A program made the translations under genes and the position numbers. DNA of 64,000 bases, taken from positions 1,240,001 to 1,304,000 of the forward strand of contig NZ_BAAALH010000002.1 of NCBI RefSeq assembly GCF_039528175.1, given 5' to 3'. Positions 1-8,787 of the stretch are shown here, in pieces. This stretch comes from Citricoccus alkalitolerans. Lineage in GTDB: Bacteria; Actinomycetota; Actinomycetes; Actinomycetales; Micrococcaceae. The stretch's first letter is position 1. Each line of letters begins with the position of its first letter. The notes below the pieces were generated by a model. It made no database searches. It worked only from the letters and a program-made list of their open reading frames with translations, and had not been told where the DNA came from.

Positions 1-458
1 CCGAACACGGTGGAGTAGAGAATGATGGCCACGGCCTGCCAGGTGATGACCCGGCCCTTGGTGATGCCGAAGGAGGTCAACGCGGCAGCGGTGAAGTGGG
101 TCGGCAGCAGGAACGGTCCGAGCAGGGAGGCACCGGGGACGCCATACTTGTCCAGCGCGCGGCGGACCTTCTGCTGCTTCTCCGAGGTGGGCTTCGGAGT
201 CTTGCCTGCGGCGATGCGGCGATTGATGATCGCGGCGCGGATCTTCTCGAAGGACAGGACGATCACCACCACGATGGCGATGTTGGCGAGGATCGCCACC
301 GGAATGGCGATCCAGGGGTCCATGCCGGCGATGATCCCGACGATGGCGGCGCCCTCACCCTCGATGTAGGGGATGAACGCGGCGAGTACGACTCCGACGA
401 ATCGCAGGGCGGCCGGCAGGGACTCGGTGAAGGACTGGATGTTGGCGACGATGTCCAT
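1..458 (-). CDS. Small multidrug efflux-type membrane protein (partial)
   Basis: The 3' end lies beyond the window; about 152 residues are visible from the ATG at 458. GAGGAAA sits just upstream as a ribosome binding site. The visible protein is mostly hydrophobic: a helix near residues 15-35 containing the EGEGAA turn, a strong helix near 45-70 (IPVAILANIAIVVVIV), a basic loop, then further helices after GVPGASLLGPFLLPTHF. This resembles the small multi-drug export (Sm_multidrug_ex-like) membrane family common in actinobacteria. Substrate is unknown. It is transcribed away from the two-component pair that starts at 640. Family assignment is moderate and function is inference. Confidence 0.55.
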   Translation of the reverse strand, partial: MDIVANIQSFTESLPAALRFVGVVLAAFIPYIEGEGAAIVGIIAGMDPWIAIPVAILANIAIVVVIVLSFEKIRAAIINRRIAAGKTPKPTSEKQQKVRRALDKYGVPGASLLGPFLLPTHFTAAALTSFGITKGRVITWQAVAIILYSTVF

Positions 459-603
459 GGTGTTTCCTCTCGGTGGCGGGGCCGGTTCCGGGCCCCGATG
501 CGGGTGGTCCGCTCTTGTGGTGGGTGTGCTTCCAGCCTCGCCGGGCCGGTGTATTCGCGGCAGTGCCCCGCTGTCATCCTCGCCTCCGAAAGCGTCACCA
601 CCA

Positions 604-639
604 CCCCGTGACAGTTGTCATCGGCCTACCCTGAGAACC
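604..639 (+). promoter_or_regulatory. Promoter with TGACA-N2-TGTCA palindrome upstream of the histidine kinase
   Basis: A perfect inverted repeat TGACAGTTGTCA lies at 609-620. A TACCCT -10-like hexamer is at 627-632 and ends 7 nt before the GTG at 640, so the transcript is probably leaderless. The palindrome sits where a NarL-type response regulator could act on its own operon. Autoregulation is inference. Confidence 0.4.
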
Positions 640-1998
640 GTGAGCAAGCCAGAACCGTCCGTGAGCCGACCCTCTGGGCAATTGCCCTCGACGGCGCCCG
701 GCCAGTCCGTCCGCGGCGTACGGGCCACCTGGTGGTACACCTACCTCTCGATGGTCTTCTTCTCCGTATTCATGGCCTTCATCGCGGTCGCCATGCTGCT
801 GTTCTTCCACCTCGAGGCCGGCGGCCGGCACGGTTGGCTGGTGGTGGTCTCCGCCCTGCTGATCGCGATCAGCGGGCTGACCCAGTCCATCTGCAGCTGG
901 CTGATCAGGAACGGCATGGGAGCCGGATGGCCGCGCCCGTGGGCCACCGCACTCCTCCTGGGGCCGGCCGGCCTCGCCTGGGTGCTGACCCTGTGGTTGC
1001 CGGGAGGGGCTGTCCCCGGGGGGATCTCCCTGTGGATCGCCGCGAACATCCTGGCCATCCTGGTCCGCGGCGTGACCCGGCGGGTGGTCATCGGGGCGGG
1101 CCTGGCCCTGATCGCGGCGCACTGGTGGGCCGGACAACTCATCACGGGAGTGGCCGTCCCCAGCGAGGAAGCCGCGCAGCAGATGCCCTCGCTGGTCTTC
1201 TTCACCGTCTTCGTCCCGGTGGTCTTCCTCTTCTCCGCATGGTGGTGGAACATCGTGGTCCAGCTGGACGTAGCCCGCCGGGATGCCGCTCAACTGGCGG
1301 TGGCCCGCGAACGGCTGCGATTCGCCTCGGATCTGCATGACATCCAGGGCCACCACCTGCAGGTCATCGCCCTCAAGGCCGAACTGGCCGAGCGACTGAT
1401 GGGTGCGGGACAACCCGACGCCGCCGCGGAGAACATCCACGAGGTCCGGACGATCGCGCGCACCGCCCTCGAGGACACGCGGTCTCTGGTGCGCAACCTG
1501 CGCGAGGTTTCCCTGGAGGAGGAGATCGCCAACGCCAAGGACGTGCTGGAGGCTTCCGGCGCCACCGTCAGCATTCGGGGGGTCCACGTCGAGGACCCTG
1601 CCGTGCGCACCCTGCTCGGCCTGGCCGTCCGTGAGGGCGCCACCAACATCCTGCGTCATGCCGCCACAGCCACGAAGGTGTCCATCATCCTGGAGGATGC
1701 GGACGGGGTGCTCCGGCTGGCGATGGTGAACGACGGTGTGGAGAGGCTCACCGGCGAGGTGGGCGGCGACAGCCACGAGGGTGCCGGGCTGCCCGGTGTC
1801 CCTGGGACGCACGGGGCGGGCGGGCCGGCGTCGGGCACGGGTTTGTCCGGTCTGAACCGGCGGTTCGCCTCCTCCGGGGGATCGGTGACCGGCCGGTATG
1901 GCGACGGCTCGTTCATCCTCGAGGCCCGGTTGCCGGCCGTGCCGGGCCGGGAACACCCTGAATCCCCCGCCGTCCATCCGAAGGAGCCCACCCCATGA
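640..1998 (+). CDS. Sensor histidine kinase, DesK-like (HisKA_3 family)
   Basis: This 452-residue membrane sensor kinase should autophosphorylate on histidine and pass phosphate to the regulator encoded next. The N-terminal half has about five hydrophobic segments (residues 25-190), beginning with WWYTYLSMVFFSVFMAFIA. The dimerisation/phosphoacceptor box is DLHDIQGHHLQVIALKAEL, in place of the usual DLHDxxGH. The ATPase N-box is REGATNILRHA and the G-box GTGLSGLNRRF lies near the C-terminus. I chose GTG 640 because a -10 box ends 7 nt before it and the frame further upstream reads as low-complexity non-coding sequence. It overlaps the regulator by ATGA. The signal is unknown; membrane stress is typical of the family but unproven here. 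Confidence 0.85.
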   Translation: MSKPEPSVSRPSGQLPSTAPGQSVRGVRATWWYTYLSMVFFSVFMAFIAVAMLLFFHLEAGGRHGWLVVVSALLIAISGLTQSICSWLIRNGMGAGWPRPWATALLLGPAGLAWVLTLWLPGGAVPGGISLWIAANILAILVRGVTRRVVIGAGLALIAAHWWAGQLITGVAVPSEEAAQQMPSLVFFTVFVPVVFLFSAWWWNIVVQLDVARRDAAQLAVARERLRFASDLHDIQGHHLQVIALKAELAERLMGAGQPDAAAENIHEVRTIARTALEDTRSLVRNLREVSLEEEIANAKDVLEASGATVSIRGVHVEDPAVRTLLGLAVREGATNILRHAATATKVSIILEDADGVLRLAMVNDGVERLTGEVGGDSHEGAGLPGVPGTHGAGGPASGTGLSGLNRRFASSGGSVTGRYGDGSFILEARLPAVPGREHPESPAVHPKEPTP

Positions 1999-2597
1999 TC
2001 CGGTTGCTGATTGCTGACGACGAGGTGCTGATCCGCGGCGCGCTCGAGAGCCTGTTGGGCCTGGAGGAGGACTTCCAGGTGGTGGCCGGAGTGGACAATG
2101 GACTCCAGGCGGTGGCCGCCGCCCGCGAACTGACGCCGGACGTCTGCCTCTTGGACCTGGAGATGCCGGAGATGGACGGCGTGGAGGCCGCCGGGCAGAT
2201 CCTGCGGCAGGTGGCCACGAAGGTCATCATCGTGACCCGCCACGCCCGGCCCGGGGTGCTGCGGCGGGCGCTGAGCGAGAAGGTGTCCGGCTTCGTGCCG
2301 AAGTCCACACCGGCCGAGGAGCTGGCCAAGGTGATCCGGGACGTGGCCGCCGGCAAGCGCTATGTGGACCCGGACATCGCCGCCACGGCCCTCGGTGGGG
2401 AGCGGAGCCCCCTGACGGACCGGGAGCTGGACGTGCTGCGGGCCGGCCGGGACGCGGCCACCGTGCAGCAGATCGCCGAGCGGCTGCATCTGGCGCCGGG
2501 CACGGTGCGCAACTATCTGTCCTCGGCCATGGGCAAGCTGGGCGTGGGGACCCGGAGGGAGGCCTCCCAGGTGGCCTGGGAGCAGGGCTGGATCTAG
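1995..2597 (+). CDS. NarL/FixJ-type response regulator, DesR-like
   Basis: This 200-residue cytoplasmic transcription factor pairs with the kinase, and its ATG overlaps the kinase stop (ATGA), implying translational coupling. The receiver domain covers residues 1-120: acidic pocket ADDE, phosphoacceptor aspartate in VCLLDLEMPEMDG, and the lysine in VPKSTP. The LuxR-type helix-turn-helix is at about 135-195 (LTDRELDVLRAGRDAATVQQIAERL, read as its key residues, then APGTVRNYLSSAMGKLG). It should bind DNA as a dimer once phosphorylated. The palindrome before the kinase gene is a plausible target. Its stop overlaps tail-to-tail with the BrkB gene on the other strand. Confidence 0.87.
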   Translation: MIRLLIADDEVLIRGALESLLGLEEDFQVVAGVDNGLQAVAAARELTPDVCLLDLEMPEMDGVEAAGQILRQVATKVIIVTRHARPGVLRRALSEKVSGFVPKSTPAEELAKVIRDVAAGKRYVDPDIAATALGGERSPLTDRELDVLRAGRDAATVQQIAERLHLAPGTVRNYLSSAMGKLGVGTRREASQVAWEQGWI

Positions 2598-3742
2598 CCC
2601 GCCTCGGTGTCCTGAGGGCGCGTCTGGAAGGGCTTCCCGGTGGAGACGGGTCGGTCGGTGGTGTCGATGGACCAGAGCGTGTCCGCCTCGGCGATCCAGG
2701 GGCTCCTGGGCACGGTGACGGGCTCGCCTGTGCGGACCGACTCGACCACCGCCTGGGCGGTGGTGCGGGCCTGGGAGGCGTCCTCGTCCAGGAATTCCAG
2801 GGTGCCGGTGTGGCGGGTCCGCAGCTGCAGGACATCCCAGGCGGGCAGGCCGGCGGCCAGCTGACGGCCGCGGAGGAGCTCAGCGTCGAACGCGGCTCCG
2901 GCCATCAGCACGATGAAGCTGACCCAGGAGACCATCATGACCACTCCGAGGCCGCTCAGGGTGCCGAGCACCCAGTCCAGGGCGCCTGCGTAGCGAGCCA
3001 GCCATCCGAGGAGCAGGGTCATGGCGAACAAGGCGAGCACTGCGGTCAGCCCGCCCCAGGACAGCCAGCGGAAACGGGGCTGCACCACGTTGGGGCCGCG
3101 GTGGTAGGCCACGGAGACGACGAAGACGAGCACAGCCAGGATGGCCGGCCACTTGAGGATGTTCCACAGGTTCACAGTGGCCGTGGTGAGACCGAGCAGG
3201 TCGCCGAGCCGAGCGGAGAGGTCCCCGCCGATCAACACGAGCAGCAGGACGGCGATCAGGGCGACCATCAGGATGAGGGTCTCGATGAAGATGACCGTGC
3301 GGAACCAGAGGAACTGGCGGCCCTCGCGGGTGTCATAGATGCGGTGCATGGCCCGGTGGAAGGAGGCCAGGGCGTTGGAGGCGGAGATGATCGAGCCGAT
3401 CAGGCCGAGAACCAGGCCCAGCACCCCGGTCGGGCTGTTGGCCAGGGACAACAGGGTTGAGGCCAGCAGGTCCGGATCGGTCTCCGGCAACAGGTCGTGG
3501 ACCAGCCCCGCGGCGGTCACAACCGTCTCGTCCTCCAGGCCCAGCATGGAGACGATGGACAGGATGGCGATGGCTCCCGGCACCACGGACAGCAGCGTGT
3601 AGAAGGTCATTCCGCCCGCCACGTCCCACACCTGGATCCCCACGAGTTTCATCACGGTCCGGCGGATCACATGGAACAGGGTCAACCGTGGCCGCGCGTA
3701 GGTATGGGCCGGTGCCGGACGGCGGAGCAGGCGGCGGGGCAT
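2594..3742 (-). CDS. YihY/BrkB family inner-membrane protein
   Basis: The protein is 382 residues with six or so predicted membrane helices. The early block GGMTFYTLLSVVPGAIAILS is typical of the YihY (formerly virulence factor BrkB) family, as are the later conserved TREGRQFLWFR and VSFIVLMAGAAFDAELLRGRQ blocks. The family's function is not established; older ties to RNase BN are considered wrong. ATG 3742 is preceded by TACGCT (3750-3755 on the top strand, read in reverse) ending 7 nt upstream, which suggests a leaderless transcript. The acidic C-terminal tail of about 90 residues is probably cytoplasmic. Confidence 0.85.
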   Translation of the reverse strand: MPRRLLRRPAPAHTYARPRLTLFHVIRRTVMKLVGIQVWDVAGGMTFYTLLSVVPGAIAILSIVSMLGLEDETVVTAAGLVHDLLPETDPDLLASTLLSLANSPTGVLGLVLGLIGSIISASNALASFHRAMHRIYDTREGRQFLWFRTVIFIETLILMVALIAVLLLVLIGGDLSARLGDLLGLTTATVNLWNILKWPAILAVLVFVVSVAYHRGPNVVQPRFRWLSWGGLTAVLALFAMTLLLGWLARYAGALDWVLGTLSGLGVVMMVSWVSFIVLMAGAAFDAELLRGRQLAAGLPAWDVLQLRTRHTGTLEFLDEDASQARTTAQAVVESVRTGEPVTVPRSPWIAEADTLWSIDTTDRPVSTGKPFQTRPQDTEAG

Positions 3743-3892
3743 GCTTCAGAGCGTACCGCCCCGTAGGCGATCCTCCTGGAGTTCCAGACCCACATCCTCC
3801 TGGCTGGGCGGCTCTGACGTTGAGAGTTCTTTCATCCCCCAACATCGACGTGATGGTCTGCGCGAGCGGGGAATAGCGGGTGTCCGATCCAG

Positions 3893-3913
3893 GTTGAGTT
3901 AAGTACACTCAAC
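3893..3913. promoter_or_regulatory. HAIR operator (HspR-binding inverted repeat) upstream of clpB
   Basis: GTTGAGT, a 7-nt spacer (TAAGTAC), then ACTCAAC. This fits the HspR-associated inverted repeat (consensus CTTGAGT-N7-ACTCAAG) with one symmetric change at each outer base. It lies about 83 bp before the clpB start. Another partial half-site, CTTTGAGT, follows at 3913-3920. HspR repression of clpB/dnaK operons is established in actinobacteria. Confidence 0.85.
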
Positions 3914-3995
3914 TTTGAGTGCAGGCCTGATGCTCAGACCCACTCCACCCTGAGGTGCTCCACACCCGCGGGACCGGCGACAAGGAAGGACCAGC

Positions 3996-6632
3996 ATGGA
4001 CGCAAAATTCACCACCAAGAGCCAAGAGGTGCTGTCCGGGGCGGCCATGAATGCCTCCACCCTCGGCAACCCGCAGATCGAGCCGGCCCACCTGCTCAAG
4101 GCGCTGATGGACCAGCGCGGGTCCGTGGCCGTCGCCGTCCTCAAAGCGGCCGGCGTGGACCCGGACGTCGTGTCCACCGCTGCCTCCACCGCCATCAAGG
4201 AGCTGCCCGCCACCTCCGGATCCTCCGTGGCGCAGGCCCAGTTGTCCCGGCAGGGGCTGCTCGTCGTCCAGGCCGCTCAGCAACAGGCCGAGGCACTCGG
4301 GGATGACTACGTCTCCACCGAACACCTCCTGCTCGGCCTCGCCGCCGACGCCGGCAAGGCCGGAACCGCCCTGCGCGATGCCGGTGCCAGCGTGGAGGCG
4401 CTCTCCGCCGCTGTCAAGGAGGTCCGCGGGGACAGCCGCGTGACCACACCGGACCCGGAGAACACCTTCCAAGCACTGGAGAAGTACGGCACCGACCTCA
4501 CGGAGATCGCCCGCGCGGGCAAACTCGATCCGGTCATCGGCCGTGACTCCGAGATCCGTCGCGTGGTGCAGGTGCTCTCCCGCCGCACCAAGAACAACCC
4601 GGTGCTCATCGGCGAGCCCGGCGTCGGCAAGACCGCCGTGGTGGAGGGCCTCGCCCAGCGCATGGTGGCCGGTGACGTCCCCGAATCGCTGCGCGGCAAG
4701 ACCCTGATCTCCCTGGACCTGGGGTCCATGATCGCCGGCGCCAAGTACCGCGGCGAGTTCGAGGAGCGGCTGAAGTCCGTGCTGGAGGAGATCAAGCAGT
4801 CAGACGGCCAGATCGTCACGTTCATCGACGAGATCCACACGGTTGTCGGCGCCGGGGCCTCCGAGGGGGCCATGGACGCCGGCAACATGCTCAAGCCCAT
4901 GCTGGCCCGCGGCGAGCTACGCCTGATCGGTGCCACCACCCTGGACGAGTACCGGGAGAACATCGAGAAGGACCCGGCCCTGGAGCGCCGGTTCCAGCAG
5001 GTCTACGTGGGGGAGCCGACCGTGGATGACACGATCGCCATCCTGCGCGGGCTCAAGGAGCGCTACGAGGCCCACCACAAGGTGGCCATCGCCGACTCCG
5101 CCCTGGTGGCGGCCGCCAACCTCTCGGACCGGTACATCTCCGGCCGCCAGCTGCCGGACAAGGCCATTGACCTGGTGGACGAGTCCGCGTCCCGGCTGCG
5201 CATGGAGATCGACTCCGCCCCGGAGGAGATCGACCAGCTGCGCCGCTCGGTGGACCGACTGACCATGGAGGAACTGGCGCTCGCGGATGAATCGGATCCG
5301 GCCTCCGTGGAGCGGCTGGCCGCCCTGCGCGAGGAGATGGCGAATCAGAAGGAGGAGCTCGCTGCACTCAACGCCCAGTGGGAATCCGAGAAGGCGAACC
5401 TCAACCAGGCCGGTGACCTGCGCGTGAGGCTGGACGAGCTGCGCTCCGCGGCGGACAAGGCCCAGCGGGACGGTGACTTGGCGGAGGCTTCCCGGATCCT
5501 CTACGGGGAGATCCCCGCGCTGGAGAAGCAGCTCCAGGCTGCCGTGGAAGCCGAGTCCGGCTCCGGCGGCGGACCGGGAGGCCAGCAGCACACCGGGCAG
5601 TCGATGGTGTCCGAGGAGGTCACCGCGGACGACATCGCCGAGGTCATCTCGGCCTGGACCGGGATCCCGGCCGGGCGCATGCTGCAGTCCGAGCAGGACA
5701 AGCTGCTGTCCATGGAGGACCACCTCGGGGAGCGGCTGATCGGCCAGCGGAAAGCGGTGTCATCGGTGTCCGACGCCGTCCGGCGTTCCCGTGCCGGGAT
5801 CGCCGACCCGGACCGCCCCACCGGCTCGTTCCTATTCCTCGGCCCCACGGGAGTGGGCAAGACTGAGCTGGCGAAGTCACTCGCGGCGTTCCTGTTCGAT
5901 GACGATCACGCGATGGTCCGCATCGACATGTCCGAGTACTCCGAGAAGCACACGGTGTCCCGGCTCGTCGGTGCCCCTCCGGGATACGTGGGCCACGAGG
6001 AGGGTGGCCAGCTGACCGAACTCGTGCGGCGCCGCCCCTACTCGGTGATCCTGCTGGACGAGGTGGAGAAGGCCCACCCCGAGGTCTTCGACATCCTGCT
6101 GCAGGTGCTCGACGACGGCCGCCTCACCGACGGCCAGGGCCGCACGGTGGACTTCCGCAACGTCATCCTGATCATGACGTCCAATCTGGGCTCGCAGTTC
6201 CTGGTGGACCAGGGCCTGGGTGACGCGGAGAAGAGCGACGCGGTCATGAGGGTGGTCAACTCATCCTTCAAGCCGGAGTTCCTCAACCGGCTGGATGACA
6301 TCATCATGTTCGATCCGCTGTCCATCGAGGACCTCACGAGGATCGTCGACCTGCAGGTGGACGCGCTCGCAGGCCGCCTGGCCTCCCGCCGGCTGTCCCT
6401 GGAGGTCACCGACGCCGCCCGGGAGTGGCTGGCCCTGACCGGATTCGACCCGGCCTACGGTGCCCGGCCGCTGCGCCGCCTGGTGCAACGTGAGATCGGT
6501 GATCAACTCGCCCGGGCCCTGCTCTCCGGCGCGATCGCCGATGGAGACACGGTCCTGGTGGACCGCGCCGTGGATGAGGGGTCCGCATCGGACGAGCAGG
6601 ACCGCCTCTCCGTCACCCGAAAGGCCGACTAA
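3996..6632 (+). CDS. clpB: ATP-dependent disaggregase ClpB
   Basis: This 878-residue Hsp100 chaperone threads proteins out of aggregates together with DnaK. The Clp N-domain repeats cover residues 1-145. NBD1 has Walker A GEPGVGKTAVVEG near 205 and Walker B VTFIDEIHTVVGAG near 275. The coiled-coil middle domain is at about 400-530 (rich in E, L, A and R). NBD2 has Walker A LGPTGVGKTELAKS near 615 and Walker B VILLDEVEKAHPEV near 685. Length and order are those of full ClpB (not ClpA/C: long middle domain). AAGGAAGGA precedes the ATG. Control by HspR is expected from the HAIR site. The stop overlaps the gene on the opposite strand by a few bases. Confidence 0.97.
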   Translation: MDAKFTTKSQEVLSGAAMNASTLGNPQIEPAHLLKALMDQRGSVAVAVLKAAGVDPDVVSTAASTAIKELPATSGSSVAQAQLSRQGLLVVQAAQQQAEALGDDYVSTEHLLLGLAADAGKAGTALRDAGASVEALSAAVKEVRGDSRVTTPDPENTFQALEKYGTDLTEIARAGKLDPVIGRDSEIRRVVQVLSRRTKNNPVLIGEPGVGKTAVVEGLAQRMVAGDVPESLRGKTLISLDLGSMIAGAKYRGEFEERLKSVLEEIKQSDGQIVTFIDEIHTVVGAGASEGAMDAGNMLKPMLARGELRLIGATTLDEYRENIEKDPALERRFQQVYVGEPTVDDTIAILRGLKERYEAHHKVAIADSALVAAANLSDRYISGRQLPDKAIDLVDESASRLRMEIDSAPEEIDQLRRSVDRLTMEELALADESDPASVERLAALREEMANQKEELAALNAQWESEKANLNQAGDLRVRLDELRSAADKAQRDGDLAEASRILYGEIPALEKQLQAAVEAESGSGGGPGGQQHTGQSMVSEEVTADDIAEVISAWTGIPAGRMLQSEQDKLLSMEDHLGERLIGQRKAVSSVSDAVRRSRAGIADPDRPTGSFLFLGPTGVGKTELAKSLAAFLFDDDHAMVRIDMSEYSEKHTVSRLVGAPPGYVGHEEGGQLTELVRRRPYSVILLDEVEKAHPEVFDILLQVLDDGRLTDGQGRTVDFRNVILIMTSNLGSQFLVDQGLGDAEKSDAVMRVVNSSFKPEFLNRLDDIIMFDPLSIEDLTRIVDLQVDALAGRLASRRLSLEVTDAAREWLALTGFDPAYGARPLRRLVQREIGDQLARALLSGAIADGDTVLVDRAVDEGSASDEQDRLSVTRKAD

Positions 6633-7357
6633 CCGTCCACGTGGTCGGTCCAGTCCTCGAGGACGGGCTCCGCCACGAGGGAGTCGTTCAGGGTGCCGTC
6701 GTGGGCCACGGCGAGGCAGTCCACGCGGCGGTCGCCCTCGTCCCACGTGCCCTGGGTGGGGTGGGAGATCTCGACGACGACCTGGGCGTTCGCAGCGCTG
6801 CCCAGCTCGATCATGGCGCAGAACCGCTCGGCAGCCGCCTGCATGTCCTCGGGGAAGGCGCGGCCGGTGGGCCAGAGCTTGCGGCCGACCAGCTGGGCCT
6901 CGTGGTCGCGGTCGCACTCCACCACGGTGGAGGGCTCACCCACGGACTGGAAGTCCGTCAGGCAGTCGCCGGGCACGATCTGGGCGGGGGGCACCTCGCG
7001 TGCCACGATCCCGTCCAACCCGGGTTCGGCATTGCGGGACACGGTCGGCCCGGGCTCGACGGTCTCACCGGACGGGCCATTCCCCGCCGAGTTCAGCAGC
7101 GGCCAGAGGACGAACACGGCCAAGGCCGCCACCACCAAGGCGCTGACGGCGATCCACCAACCGCGCAGCCGCCGTGGCCGGGGAGCCGGGGCGGTCTCCG
7201 GCTGGCGGGGCGGCAGGTAGGGAACGTAGCGATCCCCGGAGCCGGCAGCACCGGCGGTGTCCGGGGACTCCGGAGATTCCGGGGTCTCCGGCGGGTCTGT
7301 GGGTTCAGGGGCGTCAGGGCTTGACTCGTCGCCTGACCCGTCCGGGCGTGTGTCCAT
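6629..7357 (-). CDS. Membrane-anchored septum-formation family protein
   Basis: The protein is 242 residues. A long proline/glutamate-rich cytoplasmic N-terminus (repeated PETPESPESPDT-like units) leads to one transmembrane helix at about residues 78-100 (WWIAVSALVVAALAVFVLWPLL). The extracellular domain has the pattern GDCL..., VVECDRDHEAQLVGR, FC and VDCLA, which matches the Septum_form family with paired cysteines. I chose ATG 7357 over 7363 because AAAGGA lies 8 nt upstream of it and too close to the first ATG. The actual role in division is not proven for this family. It runs tail-to-tail into clpB. Confidence 0.7.
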   Translation of the reverse strand: MDTRPDGSGDESSPDAPEPTDPPETPESPESPDTAGAAGSGDRYVPYLPPRQPETAPAPRPRRLRGWWIAVSALVVAALAVFVLWPLLNSAGNGPSGETVEPGPTVSRNAEPGLDGIVAREVPPAQIVPGDCLTDFQSVGEPSTVVECDRDHEAQLVGRKLWPTGRAFPEDMQAAAERFCAMIELGSAANAQVVVEISHPTQGTWDEGDRRVDCLAVAHDGTLNDSLVAEPVLEDWTDHVDG

Positions 7358-7517
7358 GGTCATGGTCCTTTCGGTGCCGTCACGCTGGCAGGCGGCTCCA
7401 AGGGGTGCTGAAACATGTTAACCTAGTGTCCACGAACCATCATGATCAGTGCATACTCCGGACCAGCCCTGCCTAGGGCTGACAGCACGGGGACGGACAA
7501 CAAAGGGGGTCACGCTC

Positions 7518-7730
7518 ATGGGGCGCGGCCGTCAAAAGGCAAAAGCAACCAAGCAGGCCCGGGACATGAAGTATTTCTCCCCGGCCACTGATTTGTCGGC
7601 ACTGGAGCGTGAGCTGGCCGGCAACAGCGGTTCCAGCCATGACGATGACCAGTACATCGACTACGCGGACAAGTACGCGGACTATGTGAAGGATGCCGAG
7701 GAGGACGACGATTCCCGCATGCAGGGTTGA
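7518..7730 (+). CDS. DUF3073 family small protein
   Basis: A 70-residue protein. It begins MGRGRQKAKATKQARDMKYF, the hallmark of DUF3073, and ends in an acidic stretch (YADYVKDAEEDDDSRMQG). The basic head and acidic tail suggest a nucleic-acid or ribosome-associated protein, but no function is known. The ATG at 7518 is chosen over an in-frame upstream start because family homology begins here and AAAGGGGG lies before it. The gene is near-universal in actinobacteria and often sits close to purM/purF, as here. Its stop abuts the Sir2 gene. Confidence 0.88.
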   Translation: MGRGRQKAKATKQARDMKYFSPATDLSALERELAGNSGSSHDDDQYIDYADKYADYVKDAEEDDDSRMQG

Positions 7731-7738
7731 TCGTCGCC

Positions 7739-8764
7739 ATGTCGACTGAGTCACCATCCGCCGAGCCTCCTCGGGGCACGTCAGCGGCGGCAGACACTGC
7801 CGCGTCGGTGGAGACGACAGATGGTTCTCCGGGCACCACCCTGCGCCCGGGCCATCCGGCAGCCGACGGTCACCGGGCCGCCCTGCGCTCCATCGCGCGC
7901 GTCGTGGAGGACGCGGCGCCGCCGCAAGATCCTCTCCTCGCGCGAGCGGGCATCCTGGACCTGTTGCGGGAACACCGCCCGCTGGTGATCACGGGCGCCG
8001 GCATCTCCACGGACTCCGGCATCCCCGACTATCGCGGGCCGCAGGGATCACTGCGGCGGCACCGGCCGATGACCTACCAGGAGTTCCGGCACGACGACGG
8101 CGCCCGGCACCGCTATTGGGCGCGGTCCTTCGTGGGCTGGCGGCAGATGGACGCTGCCTCCCCGAACCCGGCCCACCACATCCTGGCGGGCTGGCAACGC
8201 GCCGGGATCCTGGCCGGCGTCGTGACCCAGAACGTGGACGGACTGCATGCTGCGGCGGGCACCCCGGGCCTGGTGGCGCTGCACGGGGACCTGGACCGGG
8301 TCAGCTGCCTCAACTGCGGCGCCCTGGAGGACCGCCGGTCCTTCGACGGCCGGCTGGTAGAGGCGAACCCCGGCTACCTCGAGGCGGTCCAGGTGGACCC
8401 GCTGATGGTGAACCCGGACGGGGACGTGACGCTGGGCCAGGAGTGGGTGGACCGGTTCCACCTGGTCGGCTGCCTGGTGTGCGGTTCGGTGGAGCTGAAG
8501 CCGGACGTGGTCTACTTCGGCGAGAGTGTGCCGGCCGAGCGGAAGGCCGCCGCCCGCCAGGCCTTCGAGCGTGCCGGCTCCGTCCTGGCGATCGGCACGT
8601 CACTGGCCGTCATGAGCGGATTCAAGTTCGTCCTGGACGCAGAGAAGCACGGCAGACCCGTGGCCGTCCTCAATGGCGGCCCCACGCGGGCTGACACCAA
8701 GGCGGCCTTCCGCTGGCGTACGCGCCTGGCCCCGGCCCTGGAGTGGCTGGACGCCCGGCTCTGA
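7739..8764 (+). CDS. Sir2-family NAD-dependent protein deacylase
   Basis: The protein is about 341 residues and removes acyl groups from lysines using NAD. NAD-binding motifs are GAGISTDSGIPDYRGP and TQNVDGLH. The catalytic His is in ALHGDLDRV, the zinc pairs are CLNC and CLVC, and the late motif is IGTSLAVMSG. The segment between the two zinc pairs is long (about 60 residues), as in the class II-like actinobacterial sirtuins. The first 60 residues are low-complexity and probably disordered. ATG 7739 is preferred; a TTG at 7727 overlapping the DUF3073 stop would add four residues. One link to the neighbourhood is Acs, a known sirtuin substrate in other bacteria, encoded at 51-53 kb. Confidence 0.9.
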   Translation: MSTESPSAEPPRGTSAAADTAASVETTDGSPGTTLRPGHPAADGHRAALRSIARVVEDAAPPQDPLLARAGILDLLREHRPLVITGAGISTDSGIPDYRGPQGSLRRHRPMTYQEFRHDDGARHRYWARSFVGWRQMDAASPNPAHHILAGWQRAGILAGVVTQNVDGLHAAAGTPGLVALHGDLDRVSCLNCGALEDRRSFDGRLVEANPGYLEAVQVDPLMVNPDGDVTLGQEWVDRFHLVGCLVCGSVELKPDVVYFGESVPAERKAAARQAFERAGSVLAIGTSLAVMSGFKFVLDAEKHGRPVAVLNGGPTRADTKAAFRWRTRLAPALEWLDARL

Positions 8765-8787
8765 GCCCTGTCGCGCCACGGCGTGCG

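Noticed and set aside
595..1977. Bottom-strand frame of 460 codons over the histidine kinase
   Set aside because: No family motifs; the kinase frame on the top strand has H, N and G boxes.
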